A stretch of DNA of 64,000 nt from CAVRXQ01 sp963831155 (lineage in GTDB: Bacteria; Actinomycetota; Acidimicrobiia; Acidimicrobiales; Bog-793). Below, piece after piece: positions 43,040-50,634 of this stretch; the stretch's first letter is position 1; every line of letters begins with the position of its first letter. The notes under the pieces are model-generated. The model saw only the letters and a list, made by a program, of their open reading frames with translations, did not search any database and had not been told where the DNA came from. A program made the position numbers and the translations under genes. The DNA is taken from positions 1-64,000 of the forward strand of contig CAWHOY010000005.1 in the NCBI GenBank assembly GCA_963831155.1, given 5' to 3'.

Positions 43040-45080
43040 GTCGCGCTCGGGAGAGGCGCTCGTGCCGCAGCGCCTCCTCCTCCTCGTCGTCGAGCGGATC
43101 GAGGGCCAAGCCCAGCGCTAGGGAGAGCAACAGGTCGGCGAACGCGGGGTTCCGTGCCAGCACCGGGCCGTGCAGGTAGGTGGCGAACACCCGTCCCTGC
43201 ACAGCGCCGTCGACGCCGCCGACACCGTTGCCGACGCCAGAGCGCACCGACCCGAGCGGGCGCGCATCGGGCCCGAGCCGGGTGCGCGCCTGGTGGTTCT
43301 CGAAACCGGTGAGACGTCCCGGCTCGACCGCCCAGGAGGACTCGGCTCCCACGTCGACGACGACCTCGCCGACCGCGCGGCGCTCGTTCGTGTGGATCGT
43401 CTCGGCGTCGATCAGCCCGACACCGGGGGTGATCCCTTTGGTGCCCGGGAAGGTCGTGCCGACGATCTGGAAGCCGGCGCACACCGCGAGCACGACGGCG
43501 CCGTGATCGACGGCGCGGTGCAGCGCCCCGGAACCGAGGACTTCCGCCGAGTGGACCTGCGGTCCGTCCTCACCGCCGCCGAGCAGGTAGAGATCGCCGG
43601 TCGAAGGGAGCGGCTCGTCCGATCGGGCGAGAACGAGCTCGGCCGGGTAGCCGCGCCAGCGCGCCCTGTTCGTCAGCACCCGCCCGTTGCCGGCGTCGCC
43701 GTAGGTGCCGAGCAGATCCGGGTGGACGACGACGACCGAGAGCACCGAAACCCGGTCCCGCCGCGGGCGCACCGCCTTTGGCTCCCGCACCGGGGCGAGC
43801 GCAGTGCCAGTCCGGCGCTGGGTGTCCCGGAGATCGCGTCGAAGGATCTGGAAGGCGGTGTAGTTGCCGACGTAGTCGACGGCACCCCCGCCGGCGACCG
43901 CCAACGCCTCGACCTGATTCGCGACGCTCGCGTGTGCGAGCTCGGCGTGACGGAGTCGCACAGCGAGGTCGCGATGGCGCTCGCCGGTCGCGACGACAAG
44001 GCGCGGATGCAGCCGCTCGAACTCGACGTCCCAGAGCCACGACGGATCGTGGCCGTCGGCGGCGCGGGCGTTGATTCCGACGACGAGCGGCTCGTCGCCC
44101 GCTTCCAACAACGCGATCAGCTCCGCCCAACCGGCTGGGTTCTTCGCCAGCAGCAACCGCACCGTCGATCCGCCGTGGTGGAAGGTTGCGTAACGCCCGG
44201 CGACGGTCTCGACGCGCTTCGCAGCGCTGAGCGCTTTGGATACGTCGATTCCGAGCGCTCGCGCTGTCATCGCCGCCAGCGCGGCGTTCGCGCGGTTGAA
44301 ACGGCCGGGGAGCGAAAGGGCGATGTCGTACGACGTCCCGTCGACGAGGACGAGGTGATCATCGTCGACGATCGCCGTCGGCGTCGGGCGCTCGAAACCG
44401 CAGTCGCAACGCCATCCCGACTCGGCCCCGCTCGTGTCATCGGAAGCAAAGCGCAGGCGCGAATCGCAGATCGGGCAGTGGTACGCGTCGTCGTGCCAGA
44501 CACCACCCGCTCCAACCCATTCGACGTTGCGCGCGTCGCGCGCCGCGAAGACGACGAGGGGGTCGTCGGCGTTCGCGACGACGGTGGCGTCCGTCCGACT
44601 GAGCACGTCGTGCCAGCGCTGAGCGACCATGCGCACCTCGCTCATCCGGTCGAGTTGGTCGCGCGACACGTTGAGCACGACAATCACAGCCGGATGCAGC
44701 GCGGTGGCGGCGATACCGAGATAGCGCTCATCGACTTCGAGCACCGCCGGCGTTCCGGGCGGCGCGTCGACGAGCGCGCCGGCGAGACCAGCTGGGAGAT
44801 TCGCTCCCGCCGAGTTTGTAGCGACGTCGTTTTCACCGAGCGCCTCGGCGATCAGCCGGGTCGTCGTCGTTTTGCCGTTCGTGCCGGTGACGAGGACGAC
44901 GGTGCGGCCCTGGCCGAGGCGCATGAGCAAGTCGGGGGCCAAGAGCAGCCCGATCCGCCCGCCGATCGTCGACCCCGATCCGATCCTCGTCGCACGCGAC
45001 ACCCACGATGCGGCGCGGACAGCGGCCGAGGCAGCCTTCACCCGAAAGCCCGGTTTCGTGGCCGCCACCTCCGTACCCAC
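43029..45080 (-). CDS. Fused lipid II isoglutaminyl synthase (MurT-GatD in one chain)
   Basis: 683 residues in one uninterrupted frame. Residues 1-440 are MurT: Mur-ligase P-loop VLVTGTNGKTTTTRLIAEAL (66-70 and on), ANADDPLV, four cysteines for zinc (C202, C205, C225, C227, the last pair spaced C-x-C), and the DUF1727 domain with the catalytic Asp345 in DPSWLWD. Residues 445-660 are GatD, a class-I glutamine amidotransferase: VVVHPDLLGTYGDAGN, nucleophile Cys534 in AVCAGFQIVG and His637 in ATYLHGPVLARNPAFAD. Normally these are two proteins that together amidate the glutamate of lipid II. Here the glutaminase and ligase are covalently linked by about 15 residues. Divergent from the rhodanese gene. 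Confidence 0.92.
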   Translation of the reverse strand: MGTEVAATKPGFRVKAASAAVRAASWVSRATRIGSGSTIGGRIGLLLAPDLLMRLGQGRTVVLVTGTNGKTTTTRLIAEALGENDVATNSAGANLPAGLAGALVDAPPGTPAVLEVDERYLGIAATALHPAVIVVLNVSRDQLDRMSEVRMVAQRWHDVLSRTDATVVANADDPLVVFAARDARNVEWVGAGGVWHDDAYHCPICDSRLRFASDDTSGAESGWRCDCGFERPTPTAIVDDDHLVLVDGTSYDIALSLPGRFNRANAALAAMTARALGIDVSKALSAAKRVETVAGRYATFHHGGSTVRLLLAKNPAGWAELIALLEAGDEPLVVGINARAADGHDPSWLWDVEFERLHPRLVVATGERHRDLAVRLRHAELAHASVANQVEALAVAGGGAVDYVGNYTAFQILRRDLRDTQRRTGTALAPVREPKAVRPRRDRVSVLSVVVVHPDLLGTYGDAGNGRVLTNRARWRGYPAELVLARSDEPLPSTGDLYLLGGGEDGPQVHSAEVLGSGALHRAVDHGAVVLAVCAGFQIVGTTFPGTKGITPGVGLIDAETIHTNERRAVGEVVVDVGAESSWAVEPGRLTGFENHQARTRLGPDARPLGSVRSGVGNGVGGVDGAVQGRVFATYLHGPVLARNPAFADLLLSLALGLALDPLDDEEEEALRHERLSRARLKS

Positions 45081-45171
45081 GGCTTTCGACCCTACCGACG
45101 TGCTCGAGAGCAGCGAGATCTCTCGGCGCGGCGCGCATGCGCCGGCTCGGGATTCCTAACATGCTCGCTCG

Positions 45172-45525
45172 ATGGGTGTGAACGACGACGGATCGGTGCA
45201 GGGTGTCAGCGCCTTTGACGCCACGGAGCTATTGCGCGAAGGAGCGGTGTTGCTCGACGTGCGCGAACCAGAAGAGATTGCGGCCGGCCGGGTGGAAGCG
45301 GCGGTGGCGATTCCCCTGGGCGAGCTCGCGCCGCGCCTCAGCGAACTGTCGAGGGGCTCGAGGATCGTCGTCGTGTGTCGCAGCGGTTCGCGATCGACCG
45401 TCGCGGCGCATGCCTTGAACGCGGATGGATTCGACGCCTTCAATCTTGACGGCGGGATGCTTGCGTGGCGGGACGCGGGACTGCCGATCGTGAGCGACTC
45501 TGGCGGTCCGGGGTTCGTTCTCTGA
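45172..45525 (+). CDS. Rhodanese-domain protein
   Basis: 117 residues from ATG 45172. A single rhodanese fold: AVLLDVREPEEIAAGRVEAA, AIPLGELAPRLSEL, the active loop VVVCRSGSRSTVAAHALNAD with the catalytic cysteine, and AFNLDGGMLAWRDAGLPIV. Such single-domain proteins transfer sulfane sulfur. The partner is unknown. Followed by tldD on the same strand about 50 bases later. Confidence 0.93.
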   Translation: MGVNDDGSVQGVSAFDATELLREGAVLLDVREPEEIAAGRVEAAVAIPLGELAPRLSELSRGSRIVVVCRSGSRSTVAAHALNADGFDAFNLDGGMLAWRDAGLPIVSDSGGPGFVL

Positions 45526-45575
45526 CGAAGACATCGAATAGGGTCAACAGGTCTCTCGCAGTCCCCGGAGGTGTG

Positions 45576-47081
45576 GTGGGCAACAACGACGAATTCGCGT
45601 CCTTGCCGCTCGACGCGCTGCGGTCGGCCGCGCTCTCGCGGGCGAACGAGCTCGGGTGCGACCGCGCGGAGCTGCGCGTCGAACAACTGCGGACCCAGAT
45701 CGTCGCGATGCGAGACGCGCACGTGGAGGGGACGGTCGATGATCGCTCCGTCGGCATGGGATTGCGGGTGATCAAGGACGGCTCGATCGGCTTCGCGGCG
45801 ACCGTCGCGTTGAGCCCCGATGGCGCGGTGGCACTCGTCGATTCGGCTGTCGACGCCTCTCGAGTCACGGCGTCAGCGCGAGGAGAGCGCGTCGAACTGG
45901 CAGACGAGCCCTCGCACGGGACGTCGACGTGGGTCGCGCCGCACAAAGTCGACCCGAGCGCTGTTCCGCTCGCCGACAAAGTCGCGCGTCTCGAGTCCTG
46001 GAGTGCCGACCTTCTCGCCGCAGAGGGAGTCGACCACGTCACGGCGACGTTGATGACGATCGCCGAGGACAAGTACTACGCCGACACCGAAAACACGGTC
46101 TCGACCCAGCGCCGCGTTCGCCTCCATCCGAGCATCGAGGCGCTGGCGATCGGGGACGAGCAGGGCGGATTCGAAACGATGCGGACCGTCGCGCCACCGG
46201 TCGGCCGCGGCTACGAGTACCTGGACGGCGACGGCTGGGACTTTCCAAGCGAGCTCAGCCGCATTCCCGAACTGTTGGCGGAGAAGCTGCGGGCGCCGTC
46301 GGTCGAACCCGGCAACTACAACCTCGTGATCGATCCGACAAATCTGTGGCTGACGATTCACGAGTCCGTCGGTCACGCCACCGAACTCGACCGGGCGCTC
46401 GGTTACGAAGCTGCGTACGCGGGGACGTCGTTCGCCACGTTCGACAAGTTGGGTTCGCTGCAATACGGCTCGGAACTGATGAACATCACCGGCGATCGCA
46501 TCACGCCCTACGGCCTCTCCACGGTCGCCTATGACGACGAGGGAGTAGCGGGCCAGAGCTTCGACCTCGTGAAATCCGGTGTGCTCGTCGGCTACCAGTT
46601 CGACCGCCGCTTCGCGAAGCGCCAGGGTTTCGCGCGATCAAACGGTTGCGCCTACGCGGACAGCCCGCTCAATGTCCCGATACAGCGGATGGCGAATGTC
46701 TCTTTGCGAGCCGCGCAAAGTCCTGGACCTTCCACCGAAGAGCTCATCTCGTCGGTCGAACGCGGCATCTACATCGTCGGCGACAAGAGCTGGTCGATCG
46801 ACATGCAGCGGTACAACTTCCAGTTCACGGGCCAGCGGTTCTTCAAGATCGAGCACGGCCGTATCACCGGCCAGCTGCGCGATGTTGCGTACCAGGCGAC
46901 GACGACTGACTTCTGGGGTTCGCTTGTTGCACTCGGTGGGGAGTCGACGTATCTGCTGTGCGGCGCGTTCAACTGCGGCAAGGGACAACCCGGTCAGGTC
47001 GCGCCGGTCAGCCACGGCTGCCCGAGCGCGGTGTTCGAGGGTGTGCGGATCCTCAACACGCGATCGGAGGCGGGCCGGTGA
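45576..47081 (+). CDS. tldD: TldD/PmbA-family metalloprotease, TldD-type
   Basis: 501 residues. A GTG pair at 45573/45576 follows GGAGG; the second gives better spacing. The zinc-binding HESVGHATELDRAL motif (His262, Glu263, His267) identifies the active TldD subunit. The third ligand region GGESTYLLCGAFNCGKGQPG is near the end. TldD with TldE forms a peptidase that in other bacteria processes microcin B17 and CcdA. Its stop overlaps the start of tldE. No obvious substrate peptide gene is adjacent. Confidence 0.93.
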   Translation: MGNNDEFASLPLDALRSAALSRANELGCDRAELRVEQLRTQIVAMRDAHVEGTVDDRSVGMGLRVIKDGSIGFAATVALSPDGAVALVDSAVDASRVTASARGERVELADEPSHGTSTWVAPHKVDPSAVPLADKVARLESWSADLLAAEGVDHVTATLMTIAEDKYYADTENTVSTQRRVRLHPSIEALAIGDEQGGFETMRTVAPPVGRGYEYLDGDGWDFPSELSRIPELLAEKLRAPSVEPGNYNLVIDPTNLWLTIHESVGHATELDRALGYEAAYAGTSFATFDKLGSLQYGSELMNITGDRITPYGLSTVAYDDEGVAGQSFDLVKSGVLVGYQFDRRFAKRQGFARSNGCAYADSPLNVPIQRMANVSLRAAQSPGPSTEELISSVERGIYIVGDKSWSIDMQRYNFQFTGQRFFKIEHGRITGQLRDVAYQATTTDFWGSLVALGGESTYLLCGAFNCGKGQPGQVAPVSHGCPSAVFEGVRILNTRSEAGR

Positions 47082-48472
47082 CGTCGACCGACGGTCTCGT
47101 CCCCGCCGCCCAACTCGTCGAGAGCGCGCTCGCCGCGTCGAAAGCCGACGGCTGTGTCGTCATCGTCGAGGACGTCGTCGATGCGAACGTTCGCTTCGCG
47201 AACAACACGACGACGACGAACGGCGTGGTTCGCGATCGGCGGGTGAGCGTGATCGCGATCCACGGCGGAGGAGAAGATGCCCGCTCGGGCGTGGTGTCCG
47301 AAAGCGGCACCGGTGATATTGAGACTCTCGTCGCCAAGGCGGAAAACGACGCCCAAGACTCGTCACCCGCCGAGGACGCATCCCCCCTCGAAGACGGCGG
47401 CCAGGACGCGGACTTCGCCGACGCGCCTGGCGCCACGGACCTCTCGATCTTTTCGTCGGTGCTCTCCGAGCTTGCCGACGCCTTTCAGGCGGCGCGCACC
47501 GACGGCCGGGTGATCTCCGGGTTCGCGACCCACGAGGTGCGCACGATCTATCTCGGGTCGTCGGCCGGCACGCGGCGACGTTTCGCGCAGCCGACCGGAG
47601 CCTTCGAGCTCGTCGAGCGCTCGGCGGACGGATCGGCGTCGACGTGGGCGGGGATCGGAACGAAGGACTTCTCCGACGTCTCTCTCTCCGCGCTCGACGC
47701 GAAGCTCGCCCAGCGACTTTCGGTCGCGAAGCGCCGGGTCGAGCTTCCCGCCGGCCGCTACGAGGTGATCATGCCGGCCGACTCGGTCGCCGATCTCGTC
47801 CTGGAGATCGACTTCGCGGCGAGCGGCCGCGACGCGGAGGACGGGGGAACGGTGTTCTCTGGCCGCGACGGCAGCACACGCGTTGGAGAGCGACTCACGA
47901 GCGAGCCGTTCGATCTCTACGGTGATCCGCGCGAACCGGGTCTCGAATGCCCGCCGTTTGTCGTCGCGACCTCCTCGGGATCCGACTCCTCGGTCTTCGA
48001 CAACGGCGCGCCCGTCGACCGGGTGGACCTTCTTCGAGAAGGGTCACTCGAGCATCTTCGCTACCACCGGGCCGGGGCGCGTCGATCCGGCGTCGGGTTC
48101 ACGCCGGGGATCGACAACTTGATCTTGCGGCTTCCCGGCGCCGACGCGTCGCTCGACGACCTCATCGCCCGGACCGAGCGCGGACTTCTCCTTACTTGTC
48201 TTTGGTACATCCGGGAGGTCGACCGGTCGAATCTGCTCGTCACCGGGCTCACCCGGGATGGCGTATATCTCGTCGAGAACGGCGAGATCGTCGGGGCGGT
48301 GAACAATTTCCGCTTCAACGAGAGTCCGATCGACATGCTCGGACGGACGATCGAGGCGGGACGGACCGAGCGCGGGCTGTCGCGCGAGTTTCATGAATGG
48401 GCAAACCGCACGGCGATGCCGCCGCTTCGGGTCGCAGAGTTCAACATGAGTTCCGTGAGCCCGGCGAGCTGA
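47078..48472 (+). CDS. tldE: TldE/PmbA-family protein
   Basis: 464 residues from GTG 47078, overlapping tldD by four bases. The fold matches PmbA/TldE (ASKADGCVVIVEDVVDANVR, VELPAGRYEVIMPADSVADL, LYGDPREPGLECPPFVVATS, LLLTCLWYIREVDRSNLLVT). It lacks the HExxxH metal site, as expected for the structural partner of TldD. An acidic insert near residues 90-115 (rich in Asp, Glu and Ala) is notable. Coupled expression with tldD is clear. Confidence 0.92.
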   Translation: MTSTDGLVPAAQLVESALAASKADGCVVIVEDVVDANVRFANNTTTTNGVVRDRRVSVIAIHGGGEDARSGVVSESGTGDIETLVAKAENDAQDSSPAEDASPLEDGGQDADFADAPGATDLSIFSSVLSELADAFQAARTDGRVISGFATHEVRTIYLGSSAGTRRRFAQPTGAFELVERSADGSASTWAGIGTKDFSDVSLSALDAKLAQRLSVAKRRVELPAGRYEVIMPADSVADLVLEIDFAASGRDAEDGGTVFSGRDGSTRVGERLTSEPFDLYGDPREPGLECPPFVVATSSGSDSSVFDNGAPVDRVDLLREGSLEHLRYHRAGARRSGVGFTPGIDNLILRLPGADASLDDLIARTERGLLLTCLWYIREVDRSNLLVTGLTRDGVYLVENGEIVGAVNNFRFNESPIDMLGRTIEAGRTERGLSREFHEWANRTAMPPLRVAEFNMSSVSPAS

Positions 48473-48527
48473 CGACCGTCCCCCGGACTGTCGCGACAAC
48501 AACCTTGTTCTCGGCGAGACTGTTTAT

Positions 48528-49997
48528 ATGACTTCGCCGTCCGAGCCGTTGGCGCGCGACGGTTTCCCCCGTCGACGGACCCGCATCGTCGCGACGATCG
48601 GTCCAGCCTCCGACGATGTCGAGACATTGAAGCGCCTCGCCGTGGCTGGGATGGACGTCGCCCGGATTTCGCTCGCCCACGGCCCGACGTCGGCCTCGAT
48701 CGAGCGGATCCGCCGGGTGCGAGAGGCCGCACCCGGGGTGGCGGTGCTCGCCGACCTGCCGGGGCCGAAGATCCGCGCGACACCGTTCCCCGTCGGCGGC
48801 GTGGAACTCATCGCCGGGAGCGAGGTCGTCCTTGCGCCGGGGTCGGTGGCGACGACGAGCGACGCGTCGCGCATCGGGGTGGCGCTCGACGAGGCCGTCG
48901 CTGACCTCGTCGAGGGCGACCGCGTCGCGATCGGCGATGGGGGCGTCGTCCTCCTCGTCCAGGAGCGCCGGGACGGCTTCGCCGTCTGCATCGCCGCGGG
49001 CGGCGGGCGGCTTCAGGGGCGACCCGGGGTGACGGTTCCCTCACACCGGCTCAGCCTGCAGACGCCGACCGATGAGGACATCGAACGGATCGGCGCGCTT
49101 GCCGAAGAGAACGTCGAGATGATCGCCGTTTCGTTCGTCCGCGGGCCCGAGGACATGCGTCGTGCCCGACAGGCACTGAACGGCAACGTCGCGATGCTCG
49201 TCTCGAAGATCGAGACCCCAGACGGCGTCGAGCATCTCGACGCCGTCCTGCGCGAGTCCGACGCGGTGATGGTCGCGCGCGGCGATCTCGGTATGCGCGT
49301 CCACCTCGAAGACGTTCCGCACCTGCAAAAGCTGATCATCCGCTCCGGGGTGCGCCTCGGCCTGCCGGTGATCACGGCGACCCAGATGCTCGAGTCGATG
49401 ATCGAAGCACCCTTGCCGACGCGTGCCGAGGTGACCGACGTCGCGAACGCGGTGTTGGATGGAACGAGCGCGGTGATGCTTTCAGGAGAGACTGCGATCG
49501 GAAATGATCCGGTACGCGTTGTCGAGACCATGGCGCGCATCGTGCTGCGCGCCGAGGAGGACTTTAACTACGTCGCATGGGGGAGGGACCTCGCGCCACA
49601 GGAGATCGCCGGGCCGCAAAGCTCGCCCGCGCACATCACCGCAGCGATCACCGGCGCGGCGTGGCGTGCGGCGTTGGAGCTGGACGCCGTTGCGATCATC
49701 GCCTGCACGCGTTCGGGCGCGACGGCGCGCGCGATCTCGCGATTCCGTCCGATTATGCCGATCATCGCCGTCACAACGACTGAGCGCGTCCGCCGTCAGC
49801 TCGCGGTGAGTTGGGGTGTCCGAGCGGTCGTCGCCGTCGAGACCGAAACGACCACCGACGACGTCATCCGACAGGCGGTCGACGCCGCGGTGTCTGTCGG
49901 AGCGGCAAAGAAGGGAGACATCGTCGTCGCCTTGGCGGGCTCACCGCTCGCAGAGGTCTCCGTCGCCGACACGCTCGAGGTGATCAGGATCTCCTGA
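48528..49997 (+). CDS. pyk: Pyruvate kinase
   Basis: Transfers phosphate from PEP to ADP. 489 residues. Motifs: RRRTRIVATIGPASDDVETL, GMDVARISLAHG (the usual N-F-S-H-G is changed to I-S-L-A-H-G, a known variant), ADLPGPKIRATPFPVGGVEL, the active lysine/metal site AMLVSKIETPDGVEHLDAVL, VMVARGDLGMRVHLEDVPHL and VITATQMLESMIEAPLPTRA, with the C-terminal allosteric domain present. The variant substrate loop means activity should not be assumed to be standard. Confidence 0.92.
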   Translation: MTSPSEPLARDGFPRRRTRIVATIGPASDDVETLKRLAVAGMDVARISLAHGPTSASIERIRRVREAAPGVAVLADLPGPKIRATPFPVGGVELIAGSEVVLAPGSVATTSDASRIGVALDEAVADLVEGDRVAIGDGGVVLLVQERRDGFAVCIAAGGGRLQGRPGVTVPSHRLSLQTPTDEDIERIGALAEENVEMIAVSFVRGPEDMRRARQALNGNVAMLVSKIETPDGVEHLDAVLRESDAVMVARGDLGMRVHLEDVPHLQKLIIRSGVRLGLPVITATQMLESMIEAPLPTRAEVTDVANAVLDGTSAVMLSGETAIGNDPVRVVETMARIVLRAEEDFNYVAWGRDLAPQEIAGPQSSPAHITAAITGAAWRAALELDAVAIIACTRSGATARAISRFRPIMPIIAVTTTERVRRQLAVSWGVRAVVAVETETTTDDVIRQAVDAAVSVGAAKKGDIVVALAGSPLAEVSVADTLEVIRIS

Positions 49998-50048
49998 TCC
50001 GGTGACCCACCCTGCGAGTCGTCGCTGCGGCCCCACTATCTTTCGCCG

Positions 50049-50456
50049 GTGGCTGCCGATTTCCGAGATGTCGAAAGAATCGTCGAGTCGCTTCCTCGTG
50101 TCCTCGAGCGTGAGCGACATCGCAACCGAACGTGGTTCGTCGGCGAGCGCGCCTTTTGCTGGGAGCGACCCTTCACGAAAGCTGACCTGCGGCGCTTCGA
50201 CGACGCCGTCCCGCCGGCTGGCCCGATCCTCGCCGTGCGCGTTGACGACCTCGGTGAAAAAGACGCCATCTTGTCTTCGCCGCCGCTGGGCGTCTTCACG
50301 ATTCCGCACTTCGACGGCTACGCGGCGATCCTGATCGAACTGCCCGTCGTCGCGAAGGCCACGTTGCGCGCCGCGATTCGCGACGGCTGGCTGGCGTGCG
50401 CGCCGCCCGCTCTCGCCGATGCCTACTTGAAGCGCCGTCGCCCAGCGAAGAGGTAG
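50049..50456 (+). CDS. MmcQ/YjbR-family protein
   Basis: 135 residues from GTG 50049. The fold is a small alpha/beta DNA-binding-like domain (VERIVESLPRVLERERHRNR, TWFVGERAFCWERPFTKADL, VFTIPHFDGYAAILIELPVV, WLACAPPALADAYLKRR). These proteins are common in actinobacteria and their role is unknown. It stands alone between pyk and pps. The 178 bases after it hold only the pps upstream region. Confidence 0.8.
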   Translation: MAADFRDVERIVESLPRVLERERHRNRTWFVGERAFCWERPFTKADLRRFDDAVPPAGPILAVRVDDLGEKDAILSSPPLGVFTIPHFDGYAAILIELPVVAKATLRAAIRDGWLACAPPALADAYLKRRRPAKR

Positions 50457-50634
50457 GTCCAGCCCGCGGGTTCATCATTTTTTCGGCGGGGAGATTTGCC
50501 TTCGGTGACCTTGGGCCCTTTTACCTGGTACGGAGTCGGCGAAGACTGGCTTTGACGATGCGACGCCGACGACTGCCCGACCGACATCTCATAACGCGGG
50601 CCGGCGCCGTCTTGGGTCGCGTAAAGGAGCAGCG

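Noticed and set aside
43170..45218. Plus-strand open frame of 682 codons
   Set aside because: Antisense shadow of the MurT-GatD gene; composition is dominated by Arg, Asp and Val and no motif is present.
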